The notes under the pieces were generated by a model. It saw nothing but the letters and a program-made list of their open reading frames with translations, had not been told where the DNA came from and did no database searches. From Actinocorallia herbida (GTDB taxonomy: Bacteria; Actinomycetota; Actinomycetes; Streptosporangiales; Streptosporangiaceae), in the NCBI RefSeq assembly GCF_003751225.1, contig NZ_RJKE01000001.1:806001-870000 (forward strand): a DNA stretch of 64,000 nt. The letters are read 5' to 3'. Within the stretch, counting starts at the first letter, position 1; each line of letters opens with the position of its first letter. Below are positions 17,290 to 26,167 of the stretch, in pieces. Made by a program: the position numbers and the translations under genes.

Positions 17290-17984
17290 CAGCGGGCTCC
17301 CTGCACGGTGTAGTGGCGCGGTTCGACCTGGACGACGCGGTCGACGTGGATGCTCGGGGTGACGACGGCTTCGGGGTCGAGTTCCCCCACCGCCACGATC
17401 GACGCGACCTGCACGACGGTCGTCGCGGCGGCCGTGGCCATGACGGGGCCGAAGTTCCGGGCGGTCTTGCGGTACACGAGGTTGCCCATCGTGTCGGCGG
17501 TGTCGGCCGAGATCAGGGCGACGTCGCCCTTGATGGGGTATTCGAGCAGGTAGTCGCGCCCGTCGATCGTCCGGGTCTCCTTGCCTTCGGCGAGCGGCGT
17601 GCCGACGGCCGTCGGGCAGTAGAACGCGCCGATGCCCGCCCCGGCCGCGCGCATCCGCTCGGCGAGGTTGCCCTGCGGGACGACCTCGAGCTCGATCTCG
17701 CCGCGGCGGTAGAGGTCGTCGAAGACGTAGGAGTCGGACTGCCGGGGGAAGGAGCACAGGATCTTCCGCACCCGGCCCGCCTTCAGCAGCGCCGCGAGGC
17801 CCACATCGCCGTTGCCCGCGTTGTTGGACACGATGGTGAGGTCGCCCGCGCCGTGCCCGATCAGCGCGTCGATCAGGTCGAACGGCATGCCGGCGAGCCC
17901 GAAGCCGCCCACCAGGACGGTGTCGCCGTCCTGGACGACGCGCACCGCCTCCTCCGGCGAGGCGAAGATCTGCGCTTTGCTCAT
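17289..17984 (-). CDS. pcaI: 3-oxoadipate CoA-transferase, alpha subunit
   Basis: Alpha subunit (231 residues) of the heteromeric CoA-transferase. The glycine-rich motif VGGFGLAGMPFDLIDALIGHGAGDLTIVSNNAG near the N-terminus is the CoA-transferase A signature, and CSFPRQSDSYVFDDLYRRGEIELEVVPQGNLAERMRAAGAGIGAFY continues it. Its start overlaps the stop of the thiolase gene (ATGA), and its stop overlaps the start of pcaJ, so all three should be translated in step. It acts in the cytosol in the last part of the beta-ketoadipate route. Confidence 0.9.
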   Translation of the reverse strand: MSKAQIFASPEEAVRVVQDGDTVLVGGFGLAGMPFDLIDALIGHGAGDLTIVSNNAGNGDVGLAALLKAGRVRKILCSFPRQSDSYVFDDLYRRGEIELEVVPQGNLAERMRAAGAGIGAFYCPTAVGTPLAEGKETRTIDGRDYLLEYPIKGDVALISADTADTMGNLVYRKTARNFGPVMATAAATTVVQVASIVAVGELDPEAVVTPSIHVDRVVQVEPRHYTVQGAR

Positions 17985-19183
17985 GCTGCTCCTTCCGTCA
18001 CGTTCTCGAGGACCACGGCGAGCGCCTGGCCCACGCCGATGCAGATCGCGGCGACGCCGTACCGCGCGCGCCGCTCGACCAGCACTCTGGCGAGGGTGCC
18101 GAGGATCCGGGCGCCCGACGCGCCGAGCGGGTGGCCGATCGCGATGGCGCCGCCCCTGGTGTTGACGATCTCGGAGTCGATCCGCCAGGCGTCCACGCAG
18201 GCGAGCGACTGGACGGCGAACGCCTCGTTGAGCTCGACGGCGCCGACCCTGTCCCAGCCGATGCCCGCCCGCTCCAGCGCCCGGTTCGCGGCCTCGACCG
18301 GCGCGAATCCGAACATCTGCGGATCCAGCGCGGCCGCGCCGCGCCCCGCGATCCGGGCGACGGGGTCGAGCCCGATCCGCCCGGCGGCGGCCTCGGAGCC
18401 GAGCAGGACCGCCGCGGACCCGTCGTTGAGCGGCGAGGCGTTGCCCGCGGTGATGGTGCCGTCGGGCCGGAAGCTCGGCTTGAGCCCGGCGAGCTTCTCG
18501 GGCGTGGACCCGGCCCGGATGCTCTCGTCCCGGTAGAGCTCGACGCCTTCGACCGGTCCGGCTTTCATCGGGACGACAAGGTCGTCGTAGAAGCCTTCGT
18601 CCCACGCGGCGGCCGCGAGCCGGTGCGAGCGCGCGGCGAACGCGTCCTGGCGCTCGCGCGGGATGCCGAACCGCTCCTGGAGCCGCTCGTTGCACTCGCC
18701 GAGCGAGACCGTCCACTCCGCGGGCATCTTCGGGTTGACCAGACGCCACCCGAGCGTCGTGGAGACCGCTGTCACGTTCCCGGCCGGGAACGCCCGGTCC
18801 GGCTTCGGCAGCACCCACGGCGCCCGGGTCATCGACTCGACCCCGCCGACGAGCACGACGTCGGCGTCCCCGGTGTCGATGGCGCGCGAGCCGATGATCG
18901 CGGCGTCGAGCGAGGAGCCGCACAGCCGGTTGACCGTGGTCGCGGGCACCGACACCGGGAGCCCGGCGAGCAGCCCGGCCATCCGGCCGACGTTGCGGTT
19001 GTCCTCGCCCGCCTGGTTGGCGCACCCCCAGACGATCTCGCCGATCCCGGCCGGGTCCAGCGCGGGCGCCTTGGCGAGCACTCCGGTGATCGCGGTGGCC
19101 GCGAGGTCGTCGGGACGGACGCCGGAGAGCGCTCCGTTGAACCGGCCGAACGGCGTGCGGGCCGCCGCGTAGACGAAAGCCAT
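17981..19183 (-). CDS. pcaF: 3-oxoadipyl-CoA thiolase
   Basis: Cleaves 3-oxoadipyl-CoA to succinyl-CoA and acetyl-CoA. This 400-residue thiolase has the nucleophilic cysteine C88 (VNRLCGSSLDAAI), GHPLGASGAR (catalytic His) and a C-terminal CIGVGQALA cysteine motif. The N-terminus FVYAAARTPFGRFNGALSGVRPDDLAA and the block MTRAPWVLPKPDRAFPAGN are close to PcaF/PaaJ rather than to biosynthetic or fatty-acid thiolases. It overlaps pcaI by four bases and lies five bases after the CocE-like gene. Confidence 0.92.
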   Translation of the reverse strand: MAFVYAAARTPFGRFNGALSGVRPDDLAATAITGVLAKAPALDPAGIGEIVWGCANQAGEDNRNVGRMAGLLAGLPVSVPATTVNRLCGSSLDAAIIGSRAIDTGDADVVLVGGVESMTRAPWVLPKPDRAFPAGNVTAVSTTLGWRLVNPKMPAEWTVSLGECNERLQERFGIPRERQDAFAARSHRLAAAAWDEGFYDDLVVPMKAGPVEGVELYRDESIRAGSTPEKLAGLKPSFRPDGTITAGNASPLNDGSAAVLLGSEAAAGRIGLDPVARIAGRGAAALDPQMFGFAPVEAANRALERAGIGWDRVGAVELNEAFAVQSLACVDAWRIDSEIVNTRGGAIAIGHPLGASGARILGTLARVLVERRARYGVAAICIGVGQALAVVLENVTEGAA

Positions 19184-19188
19184 GGTCC

Positions 19189-20913
19189 TTACCTGTTCTC
19201 GACCGTGAACGGCAGCACCAGCCGGGACGGGTGCGCGGCGTCGCGGTAGATCTTGTGCGTGACGGGGCGGCCCACCGGCAGGTGGAACGCGTCCGGCGGG
19301 AGCAGCGCGTTGTGCTCGTCGGCCAGCGGCTCGTCGTTGGAGAGCTCCACGACCAGCTTGTGGCCGGGCAGGAACGTCGCCGCGAACGGGTAGATCCGCA
19401 GCACGTACTCCTCGATCCGGCCCGGCTCGACCGGCACCGCGCGGGTGTGCGGGTGGTACGGGTCGCCCTCGGTGGTGCGCTCCTCGTCGAGTTCGCGGTG
19501 CGAGGCCTTGAGGTAGGCGGTCGTGATGAGCTGCCGCTTGCCGCCCGGCGCCTCGTCCCACAGGCGCAGGATGAAGTTGGTGTCGGGCTGGTCGATCTCG
19601 GCGAAGAGGTGCGCCGCGCCCTGGCCGATCAGCTCGGTCGGCTCGGTGAACGCCTCGGTGCTCCAGCTGAGGATCTCCACCTTGTCGGTCACCGTGAGCG
19701 GCGCCTGGTAGAAGCCGTCGGGCGCGGCGTGCTCGGCGGCCATCAGCTCGGGCTCGAAGGAGAGCTTGCGGCGCGGCCGGAAGTACAGGGACTTGTACTC
19801 GACGTCCTTCGGCGGCCACTGCGCGCCGGTGACGTACTCGCGCGACCCCTCGACGTGGACGGTGACGGCGGGCTCGTCCATGATCCCGTTGTCGATGCCC
19901 TTGATCCAGTGGTCGTACCAGCGGAACATCTTGTCGTGCTCTTCGATGAAGGGGCGCGACTGCATCGGCGGGTAGGGGCCGATGTCGAGCTTCTTCGGGC
20001 CCTGGAGCGCGTTGTAGGCCTCGATGGTGCCGTCCATCGTCCAGCCGCGGCCCTGGTCGATCTGGAGCCAGACCGGGATGTCGATGTTCCTGGCCAGATT
20101 GACCGGGTTGCGCTCCTCGTACCATTCGCCGTCGACCTCGTTCATGACGATGTCGAACCAGGCCTCGTGGTTCTTCGGGTAGTTGAGCACGTGGAACAGG
20201 TTCGGCCAGGCCGCGACGTCCGGGTCCTGGAGCCGCTTCGCTACGCGCTCCCTGATCTCCTCGGCCGAGTAGGTCTCGAGCATGCGGGACTTGACGCCGT
20301 CGGTGAAGGCCCAGCCGGAGTCGCCGCCGCGGCCCTCGCGCGCCGCGCGCGGCATGAACCACATGACGCCGCCGTGGTACGTGGTCTCGTAGAAGTCGTA
20401 GTGGCCGCCGCTGACGAAGATCGCCTTGAGGCTCGGCGGCCGCTCGGCGGCCGCGATCACCTGCATCGAGCCGAAGTAGGAGATGCCGATCATGCCGACG
20501 TTGCCGTCGCACCACGGCTGCGCCGCGACCCACTCGATGAAGTCGTAGGCGTCCTGGCCGAGCGAGACGCCGCCGGCGTTGTAGTTGCCGATGTGCTCGC
20601 CCTCGGAGGCGCCGGAGCCGCGCAGGTCGCCGATGACGTGGACGTAGTCCTCCTGGACGACGCGCGCGATGTCGCCGGCCTCGATGCAGCCGTCCCACAT
20701 CGGGCTGGGGCGCCGCTGCGGCGGCGTCGTGAGCGCGAGCGCCTGGAGCTCCTTGCCGTACGGGCTGAGCGCGACGAGCGCGGGCCGCGGCTTGTCGTCG
20801 AGGCCCTGGTAGGCGTCGGCGGCCAGCGTGACGCCGTCGCGCATCGGCACGCGGAGGTCCTTGCGGACGGCGATCTCGTCCTGGCCCGCCTGGATGGTCT
20901 GGAAGTCAGCCAT
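19189..20913 (-). CDS. CocE/NonD-family hydrolase (X-Pro dipeptidyl-peptidase S15-like)
   Basis: A 574-residue serine hydrolase of the CocE/NonD class, which cleaves esters or amides of bulky substrates. The N-terminal alpha/beta-hydrolase core has the nucleophile in GMIGISYFGS (S145). The oxyanion-side segment is DYVHVIGDLRGSGASEGEH. A C-terminal jelly-roll half (about 370–574) includes the conserved PGHKLVVELSNDEP and a likely catalytic His in DAAHPSRLVLPF. The start overlaps the end of the MBL gene by eight bases. Within the operon it is presumably an early ester- or lactone-opening step. The actual substrate is unknown. Confidence 0.88.
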   Translation of the reverse strand: MADFQTIQAGQDEIAVRKDLRVPMRDGVTLAADAYQGLDDKPRPALVALSPYGKELQALALTTPPQRRPSPMWDGCIEAGDIARVVQEDYVHVIGDLRGSGASEGEHIGNYNAGGVSLGQDAYDFIEWVAAQPWCDGNVGMIGISYFGSMQVIAAAERPPSLKAIFVSGGHYDFYETTYHGGVMWFMPRAAREGRGGDSGWAFTDGVKSRMLETYSAEEIRERVAKRLQDPDVAAWPNLFHVLNYPKNHEAWFDIVMNEVDGEWYEERNPVNLARNIDIPVWLQIDQGRGWTMDGTIEAYNALQGPKKLDIGPYPPMQSRPFIEEHDKMFRWYDHWIKGIDNGIMDEPAVTVHVEGSREYVTGAQWPPKDVEYKSLYFRPRRKLSFEPELMAAEHAAPDGFYQAPLTVTDKVEILSWSTEAFTEPTELIGQGAAHLFAEIDQPDTNFILRLWDEAPGGKRQLITTAYLKASHRELDEERTTEGDPYHPHTRAVPVEPGRIEEYVLRIYPFAATFLPGHKLVVELSNDEPLADEHNALLPPDAFHLPVGRPVTHKIYRDAAHPSRLVLPFTVENR

Positions 20914-21865
20914 GCGAAGCTCCTTCGTCACGGTTCTGGGTGAAGTGAGTGCGGTAGCCGTGCAGCGACGTGAAGAACGGCGACGGCTCCAGCGAAGGGT
21001 CGCCCTCGTAGCCGATCGCCTCGGCGACGGGAGCGAAGGGCGAGTACGGCGACGCTGTCTCCAGCAGCCCGCCGCACAGGCAGGCGCGGGCGGCGTCGCC
21101 GACCCGGCCCTCGATCTCGAGGCTTTCGCGGAGTGCCTCCGCGGCCTGCTCGGCGTCGAGTTCGACGCCGTAGGGCGTACCGTCGGCACGGCGATACGGG
21201 TGGCCGAGGTAGAGGTGCCGCGGCCGGACCTCGTCGCGCAGGTACTCGAGGCTCGCGCGGTAGGCGGCCGGGTCCTCGAAGCCCGGGAAGCCGTTGGCCG
21301 CGCCGTGCACCTGGACGGCGTCGCCGACGAAGACCGAACGCTGCCCGTCGATCACATAGGCGACCGAACCGGCGGTGTGGCCGGGGATCGCGTGGACCGA
21401 GACGTCCACGCCGCCGCCGAGGGAGAGGGTCTCGCCGCCCTTGACGAGGATGGTCGGCTCCATCTCCCCGGAGATGACCGCGCGCGCGGCCCCGGCGACC
21501 TTGGCGGCTCCCTCGGGATCGTTCAGGTACCGCCCGCGGTTGGCGAGGTACTCGTCGACGTGGGCCTGGCGGGACCGCAGGAACGGCGCGTCGGCGTCGT
21601 GGACGACGACCTGGGCCTTGCGGCCCGTCATCTCCCAGAGCGCGTGGGCTCCGCCGACGTGGTCGATGTGGCCGTGGGTCAGCAGGATCCAGCGCACGTC
21701 CTCGATCCTGCGGCCGAGGGCCTCGAGCGCGGGGGCCATGCCCTCGGCGGGCGAGGAGGCGATGCCGGTGTCGACGATCGCCGGCTCCGGGGCGTCGATG
21801 AAGAAGCTGTACAGGCCGAACCGGCCCCACGGTGAGACGAGGGGGTGGACTTTCACTGCGGACAT
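20906..21865 (-). CDS. MBL-fold metallohydrolase
   Basis: A 319-residue metallo-beta-lactamase-fold protein with the full dinuclear metal motif THGHIDH (63–69). A downstream His lies in AIPGHTAGSVAYVID, an Asp in FVGDAVQVHGA, and a His in LYLGHPYRRADG. MBL proteins of this shape include lactonases, thioesterase-like and glyoxalase II-like enzymes. An extended C-terminal tail (about 260–319, with two Cys in ACLCGG) is unusual. It overlaps the CocE-like gene and belongs to the operon. I infer a lactonase or thioester hydrolase role but cannot choose. Confidence 0.86.
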   Translation of the reverse strand: MSAVKVHPLVSPWGRFGLYSFFIDAPEPAIVDTGIASSPAEGMAPALEALGRRIEDVRWILLTHGHIDHVGGAHALWEMTGRKAQVVVHDADAPFLRSRQAHVDEYLANRGRYLNDPEGAAKVAGAARAVISGEMEPTILVKGGETLSLGGGVDVSVHAIPGHTAGSVAYVIDGQRSVFVGDAVQVHGAANGFPGFEDPAAYRASLEYLRDEVRPRHLYLGHPYRRADGTPYGVELDAEQAAEALRESLEIEGRVGDAARACLCGGLLETASPYSPFAPVAEAIGYEGDPSLEPSPFFTSLHGYRTHFTQNRDEGASHG

Positions 21866-21900
21866 GGCTCTCCTTCCGAGGTCCGTAAGGCGGGTGCGGG

Positions 21901-22821
21901 TCAGCGCGCGAGGAAGTCGCGGGTCTCCGCGTAGGCCCGGTGGAACTCCGGGATCCACGCGAAGTGCTGCACGAACCCGTGGCCCGCGCCGTCGTAGCGG
22001 CTGACCGTGGCGTCCACGCCCGCGTCCTTGAGCCGCCGGCCGTACAGTTCGCCCTCGTCCCGCATCGGGTCGAGTTCGCCGGTGATGACCAGCGCCTTCG
22101 GCAGCCCGGTGAGGTCGGCCCGCTTGATCGGCGAGACGCGGGGGTCGGCCGGGTCGGCGCCGCCGTCGAGGTAGAAGGCGTTGAACGGCTTCAGCCCGGC
22201 CGTCTCCAGCCCGTAGCCGACGGCGTTCTCGCGCAGCGACGGGTAGCGGTCGACGTCGAAGTCGAGGTCGAGCGACGGGTAGAACAGCACCTGGTGGGTG
22301 ATCCGGTCGAAGCCGTCGTCGTGCGCCAGGCCGGCGACCGCGGCGGCGAACGTGCCACCGGAGCTGTCGCCGGCGATGGCCAGCGTCGTGCCGTCCCAGC
22401 CGAGGGACTCGCCGTTGTCGGCGGCCCAGCGGACCACGGCGTAGCAGTCCTCGAGACCCGCCGGGAAGGCGTGCTCGGGCGCCAGCCGGTAGCCGACGGA
22501 GACGACCTTGAGCCCGGTCTCCTTGGCCAGGGAACGCGCGACGTGGTCGTGCGTCTCCAGGCTGCCGAGGAAGAACGCGCCGCCGTGGAAGTAGACCAGG
22601 ACGCCGTAGGAGTCGGCCTCGACCGGCGTGTAGACCCGCACCGGGACGTCGCCGACGGCGGTCTCGGCGGTGAGGTCGGCGACGGAGTGCAGCGGCAGGC
22701 GGTCGGCCAGGGGCGGGACCTGGGACTCCTCGCCCGCGCGCATCGCCGCCGGGTTCAGCGGACCGGGCGGCGGCGCGGGCAGGCTCGCGAGGGCCTGGGC
22801 GATGGCGGGGTGCAGCGGCAT
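21901..22821 (-). CDS. Alpha/beta-hydrolase of the hormone-sensitive lipase family
   Basis: A 306-residue carboxylesterase-type enzyme. It has the HSL oxyanion motif HGGAFFLG at 79–86, nucleophile elbow GDSSGG at 151–156 (S153), acid residue in GELDPMRDEGELYGRRL, and catalytic His in YDGAGHGF. The PLADRLPLHSVADLTAETAVGDVPVRVYTP cap/N-terminal segment is normal for the family. It starts 3 bases after the FAD monooxygenase stop and lies 35 bases before the MBL gene, on the same transcript. Likely hydrolyses a medium-size ester intermediate. Confidence 0.92.
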   Translation of the reverse strand: MPLHPAIAQALASLPAPPPGPLNPAAMRAGEESQVPPLADRLPLHSVADLTAETAVGDVPVRVYTPVEADSYGVLVYFHGGAFFLGSLETHDHVARSLAKETGLKVVSVGYRLAPEHAFPAGLEDCYAVVRWAADNGESLGWDGTTLAIAGDSSGGTFAAAVAGLAHDDGFDRITHQVLFYPSLDLDFDVDRYPSLRENAVGYGLETAGLKPFNAFYLDGGADPADPRVSPIKRADLTGLPKALVITGELDPMRDEGELYGRRLKDAGVDATVSRYDGAGHGFVQHFAWIPEFHRAYAETRDFLAR

Positions 22822-22824
22822 GGC

Positions 22825-23955
22825 TCAGGCCTCCGGGTTCTGGGAGGGGCTCTGGGACGCGGGCTTCTGGCCGGGGAAGACGTCGTTGACCTCGTCCTCG
22901 GTCCAGCCCTGGCGGGAGATCCGCTGGAGCTCGTCGGTCACCGGCTTTCGGGTCGCCTGGAAGAGCGCCAGCGCCTGCTTGACCGAGGGCGCCTCCTTGA
23001 GGGAGTCGGCGAGCGCGCCGGCGTCCAGGATCGCGGAGTTCGCGCCCTGGCCCTGGTGGTGCAGCATCGAGTGGGCGGCGTCGCCGATCAGCACGACGGA
23101 GTCGGTGTGCCAGTGGTCGACCGGGTCGATGTCGTAGACCGCGCGGCAGTTGACGGTGCTCAGGTCGAGCTCGCGGGTGATGGCCACGATCCGCTCGTCG
23201 AAGCCCTCGACGGTCTTGACCATGTCGGCGACGGTGATGTCCGGCGCCCAGGTGCCGTCCGGGCAGAGCGCGGTGATGTCGAAGGAGACCTGGCCGCGGT
23301 GGCGCAGCGGCAGGAGGTAGACCTTCGTGCCCTTGCCGATGTACATGCGCAGGTTGTCGTCGACGACCATGCCGTGGGCGGCGTCGATGTCGATGACGGC
23401 GCGGTAGGCGTGCTCGCCGGAGAAGACCGGCTCGTTCTCCGAGAACAGGGCCTTGCGGACGACCGACTTGATGCCGTCGGCGCCGATGACCAGGTCGGCC
23501 TCGACGGTGACGCCGTTGGCGAAGGTGAGGACCGACGTGGCGCCCTTGTCCTCGATCTTCTCCAGCTTGTGGCCGAGGTGGACCATGCCCTCGGGCAGCA
23601 CCGACAGCAGCGCCTCGATGAAGTCGCCGCGGTGGATCAGGTGGGTGGTGAAGCCGAAGGTCTCCTTCTCCGGCCACTCCTCCTGCATGATCGGGTTGCC
23701 CGTGCCGGTGAGGATCGAGAAGTAGTCGCTCGCGGAGCTGACCTTCTGGACCGCCTCGGCGATGCCCCACTCGTGGAACCGGCCCATGGTGGACGGGCGG
23801 AGGCCGATGCCGGCGCCGACTTCGCGGATCTGGCTCGCCTGCTCGTACACGTTGACGGTGGCGCCGAGGAGGCTGAGGGCCTTGGCCGCCGCCGCGCCGC
23901 CGTATCCGGCGCCGACGATGGCGATGTTCAGGTTCTTGAGGTCTTCGGACTGCAT
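22825..23955 (-). CDS. Group A FAD-dependent aromatic monooxygenase
   Basis: A 376-residue flavoprotein hydroxylase using NAD(P)H and O2. It has the N-terminal dinucleotide motif IAIVGAGYGGAAAAKALSLLGATVNVYEQ (GxGxxG at 15–20) and the mid-protein DG-type motif DLVIGADGIKSVVRKAL. The C-terminal GD motif is VVLIGDAAHSMLHHQGQGANSAILDA. The overall shape is like salicylate hydroxylase and 6-hydroxynicotinate 3-monooxygenase, which hydroxylate (often with decarboxylation) an aromatic acid. The order of genes places it early in the operon, between the phosphotriesterase-like pair and the esterases. The substrate is not evident. Confidence 0.92.
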   Translation of the reverse strand: MQSEDLKNLNIAIVGAGYGGAAAAKALSLLGATVNVYEQASQIREVGAGIGLRPSTMGRFHEWGIAEAVQKVSSASDYFSILTGTGNPIMQEEWPEKETFGFTTHLIHRGDFIEALLSVLPEGMVHLGHKLEKIEDKGATSVLTFANGVTVEADLVIGADGIKSVVRKALFSENEPVFSGEHAYRAVIDIDAAHGMVVDDNLRMYIGKGTKVYLLPLRHRGQVSFDITALCPDGTWAPDITVADMVKTVEGFDERIVAITRELDLSTVNCRAVYDIDPVDHWHTDSVVLIGDAAHSMLHHQGQGANSAILDAGALADSLKEAPSVKQALALFQATRKPVTDELQRISRQGWTEDEVNDVFPGQKPASQSPSQNPEA

Positions 23956-23966
23956 GGGGTGGTCCT

Positions 23967-24947
23967 TCAGTTCTTGATCGAGAGGAAGTCGGCGGGGTTG
24001 TCGACGAAGATCGTCCGGATCGCGGCCTCGTCGAGACCCGCGGCGCGGAGGTCGGGGATGAGGTCCTCGAAGATGTAGTTGACCGTGTGGCCCTTCACGC
24101 CGGGCCAGCCCAGCGCGCTGCAGTTCGCGTCCGCGGAGGCGAGCACCTGCTTGATGCGGCCCTCGCCCGCGATGAACCGGAGGAAGTGGTCCAGGCGCTC
24201 CTTGCGCGGCCGGGCCCAGAACGGCGGGTCCGGGAGCTCGGTCTCGTAACCGAAGGTGTCGAAGCCGATCCGGCCGCCCTGCTCGGCGATCCAGGTGTCG
24301 CGGGTCTTGTCGGCGTTGACGCCGTCGTCGACGTGGCCGAACAGCACCCGGTCGAGGGGGAGCTCCTCCTCGTTGAAGATCGCGATCGCGTTCTCGGCGT
24401 CGATGGCCAGGTGGGTCAGGATGCCGACCCCGGTGGCCTTGGCGGCGCGGGCAGCGGCGCGGTAGATGCGCTTGTCCAGGTCGGTCATCCGGCCGCCCCG
24501 GCTGACGCCGACCTTGATGATCCCGGCCTTGCCGCCGGTGCTGCCGATGCCCACGGTGATCTCGTGGACGAAGTGGTCCGCGAGGTACTCCACGCTCGCC
24601 CGCTCGAAGAACGGCAGGGCGGTGTCACCGCCGACGAAGCCGGTGGAGGCGACGATGTGCACGCCGGTCTTCTCCGACAGCGACTGGTAGTAGTTGATGT
24701 CGCGGCCGTTGCAGATGCCGGTCGCGTCGACGAACGTGCCGCCGCCGTACTCGTGGAACCTGCGCAGTTTCGGGACGGTCTCGTCGTACCGCTGCTCCGG
24801 CGTCTTCCACCACTTGGTGTCCAGCTCGGAGCCGGGCATGCCGTAGCCGATGTGCTCGTGGACGGCCACGAGACCCAGCTCCTCGGTCGGGATCGGTCCC
24901 AGGACCGTGTTCACTCTCGACACAACGCTCACCTCAATCACGTTCAT
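23967..24947 (-). CDS. Phosphotriesterase-family lactonase with complete metal site
   Basis: A 326-residue amidohydrolase-superfamily TIM barrel of the PTE/lactonase (PLL-like) group. Every metal ligand expected for the family is present: His30 and His32 (VHEHIG), Lys145 for carboxylation (GIIKVGVS), His179 (LTHLAID), His205 (LFGHVDD) and Asp273 (ASADANC). Members commonly open lactone rings. It follows a sequence-related gene that has lost most of these residues (24977–25987), 29 bases upstream. The FAD monooxygenase follows after 11 bases. The start at ATG 24947 gives the family-typical N-terminus RVNTVLGPIPTEELGLVAVHEH. Confidence 0.92.
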   Translation of the reverse strand: MNVIEVSVVSRVNTVLGPIPTEELGLVAVHEHIGYGMPGSELDTKWWKTPEQRYDETVPKLRRFHEYGGGTFVDATGICNGRDINYYQSLSEKTGVHIVASTGFVGGDTALPFFERASVEYLADHFVHEITVGIGSTGGKAGIIKVGVSRGGRMTDLDKRIYRAAARAAKATGVGILTHLAIDAENAIAIFNEEELPLDRVLFGHVDDGVNADKTRDTWIAEQGGRIGFDTFGYETELPDPPFWARPRKERLDHFLRFIAGEGRIKQVLASADANCSALGWPGVKGHTVNYIFEDLIPDLRAAGLDEAAIRTIFVDNPADFLSIKN

Positions 24948-24976
24948 GGTTGTTCTGGGCCGGCTGCCGGGCGCGC

Positions 24977-25987
24977 TCAGCGCACGGACAGCAGGGCGCG
25001 CGGGTTGGCGACGAGGATCCGCTGGACCTCCTCGTCGCTCAGGCCCCGGGCCTTGAGGAGGGGGACGAACGCGGACAGCACGTGGCCGTAAGACACGTCG
25101 TTGCCTTCGTGGCCCTTGGCCACCCCGGTCGAGCTGCTGGAGAGCAGGATCCGGTCGCCGAACCCGGCTTCGACCAGCTCGGCCACCAGGGCGGCGCGCT
25201 CGGCGTCGGTGATGCGGGCGCCGTCCTCGGTGCCGACGTGGTCGATCGCGACGTAGGCGCCGCGGCGGGCGACCTCGAGCGGGGCGGAGGCGGCGACGGC
25301 GTCCTTGCGGTCGAGTCCGCCGACGACGACGCGGTCGGCCGGCAGTTTCTCGTCGAGGACGGTGTCGAGTTCGCGCACGGCGTCGTGGCCGTGGCGCAGG
25401 GACACCGGGACCCCGGTCGCCAGGGCGGCGCGGGCGGCGCCGCGGAGCAGGCTCTCGTCGGTCGCGGTCATGCCCGTGAGGGTCGCGGCGGTGGCCACGA
25501 GGCCGGCCGGGCCGCGCCGCTCGACCCGGGGGACGACCATGCCCTCGGTGATCTCCTGGGCGAAGAGATCGGCGAACCTGTCGGCGGGCCACGGGGTCGG
25601 CGGGTTGGTCTGCGGGGTCAGGAAGTAGCCGCCGAGCATCTCCTCGGGGCCCTGGCCGGTCGACGCGACGATGTGCACGCCGGTCGTGCGGGAGAGGGCC
25701 TCGTACAGCTTCACGTCGCGCCCGTGGAACATGCCGGTGCTGTCGACGATCGTGCCGCCGCCGGCGCCGCGGAACTCCGTCAGCTTCGCGGCGAGGGTCT
25801 GGAAGATCTCGGCCCGGTCGATGGTGATGTCGAACGCGTGCTCGGCTCCGGGGACGACCGACAGCAGGGCCTCGTGGACCGCGACGACGCCGAGTTCCTG
25901 CGCGGGAACGGGGCCGAGGACGGTGTTGACGGTGGTGCTGGTGTTGATGGTGGTGCCGGTGGTGTCCTCGGCGGTCTGGGTACCCAT
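24977..25987 (-). CDS. Phosphotriesterase-like paralogue lacking the metal-binding residues
   Basis: 336 residues from the ATG at 25987 (a GTG immediately before, at 25990, is an equal alternative). The fold-level similarity to the next gene is plain: NTVLGPVPAQELGVVAVHE, RGAGGGTIVDSTGMFHGRDVKLYEALSRTTGVHIVASTG, and a matching C-terminus VANPRALLSVR. The ligands are altered: HEH becomes HEA, the carboxylated Lys position reads GLVATAA, the GHVDD His becomes GGLDR, and the Asp of SADAN becomes SSSST. Only one His (SLRHGHD) is kept. I infer a non-catalytic or re-purposed partner, possibly of the adjacent lactonase. It is the first gene of the operon. Confidence 0.85.
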   Translation of the reverse strand: MGTQTAEDTTGTTINTSTTVNTVLGPVPAQELGVVAVHEALLSVVPGAEHAFDITIDRAEIFQTLAAKLTEFRGAGGGTIVDSTGMFHGRDVKLYEALSRTTGVHIVASTGQGPEEMLGGYFLTPQTNPPTPWPADRFADLFAQEITEGMVVPRVERRGPAGLVATAATLTGMTATDESLLRGAARAALATGVPVSLRHGHDAVRELDTVLDEKLPADRVVVGGLDRKDAVAASAPLEVARRGAYVAIDHVGTEDGARITDAERAALVAELVEAGFGDRILLSSSSTGVAKGHEGNDVSYGHVLSAFVPLLKARGLSDEEVQRILVANPRALLSVR

Positions 25988-26016
25988 CACTGGTACTCCT
26001 CTCGGGGTGGTGGCGA

Positions 26017-26030
26017 GTGACAGCGATCAC
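26017..26030 (-). promoter_or_regulatory. Palindromic operator candidate of the catabolic operon
   Basis: GTGA-CAGCGA-TCAC on the plus strand (minus: GTGATCGCTGTCAC), 30 bases before the first gene. It is 15 bases downstream of the 27-bp shared promoter motif. Its counterpart in front of the MFS gene reads GTGATCTCGATCAC. Either the TetR regulator or a CRP-like protein (GTGA-N6-TCAC) could bind here. Confidence 0.55.
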
Positions 26031-26045
26031 GCCGCGGTGTGAATG

Positions 26046-26072
26046 GTGTCACTTGAGTTTACGTGATGTCAA
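26046..26072 (-). promoter_or_regulatory. Shared promoter-like motif of the catabolic operon
   Basis: On the minus strand TTGAC-N2-CACGT-N9-TGACAC, with the same residues and spacing as 27920–27946. TTGACA can serve as −35, with a −10-like CACCAT 18 bases further on, placing the start of transcription near 26036, just before the palindrome. Confidence 0.55.
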
Positions 26073-26105
26073 CCGAACTTTCTGGTAGTAAAGATCGCTT
26101 CCATG

Positions 26106-26135
26106 GAGAAAGCCCCCGCCCACAAGGGCGGGGGC
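26106..26135 (-). terminator. Intrinsic terminator of the MFS gene
   Basis: Perfect 10-bp stem GCCCCCGCCC (26112–26121) / GGGCGGGGGC (26126–26135) with a 4-base loop. On the minus strand it is followed by TTTCTCC. It separates the MFS gene from the nine-gene operon. Confidence 0.85.
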
Positions 26136-26167
26136 CTCCTCATGACCCTGCTCCGACGTGGGCTAAG

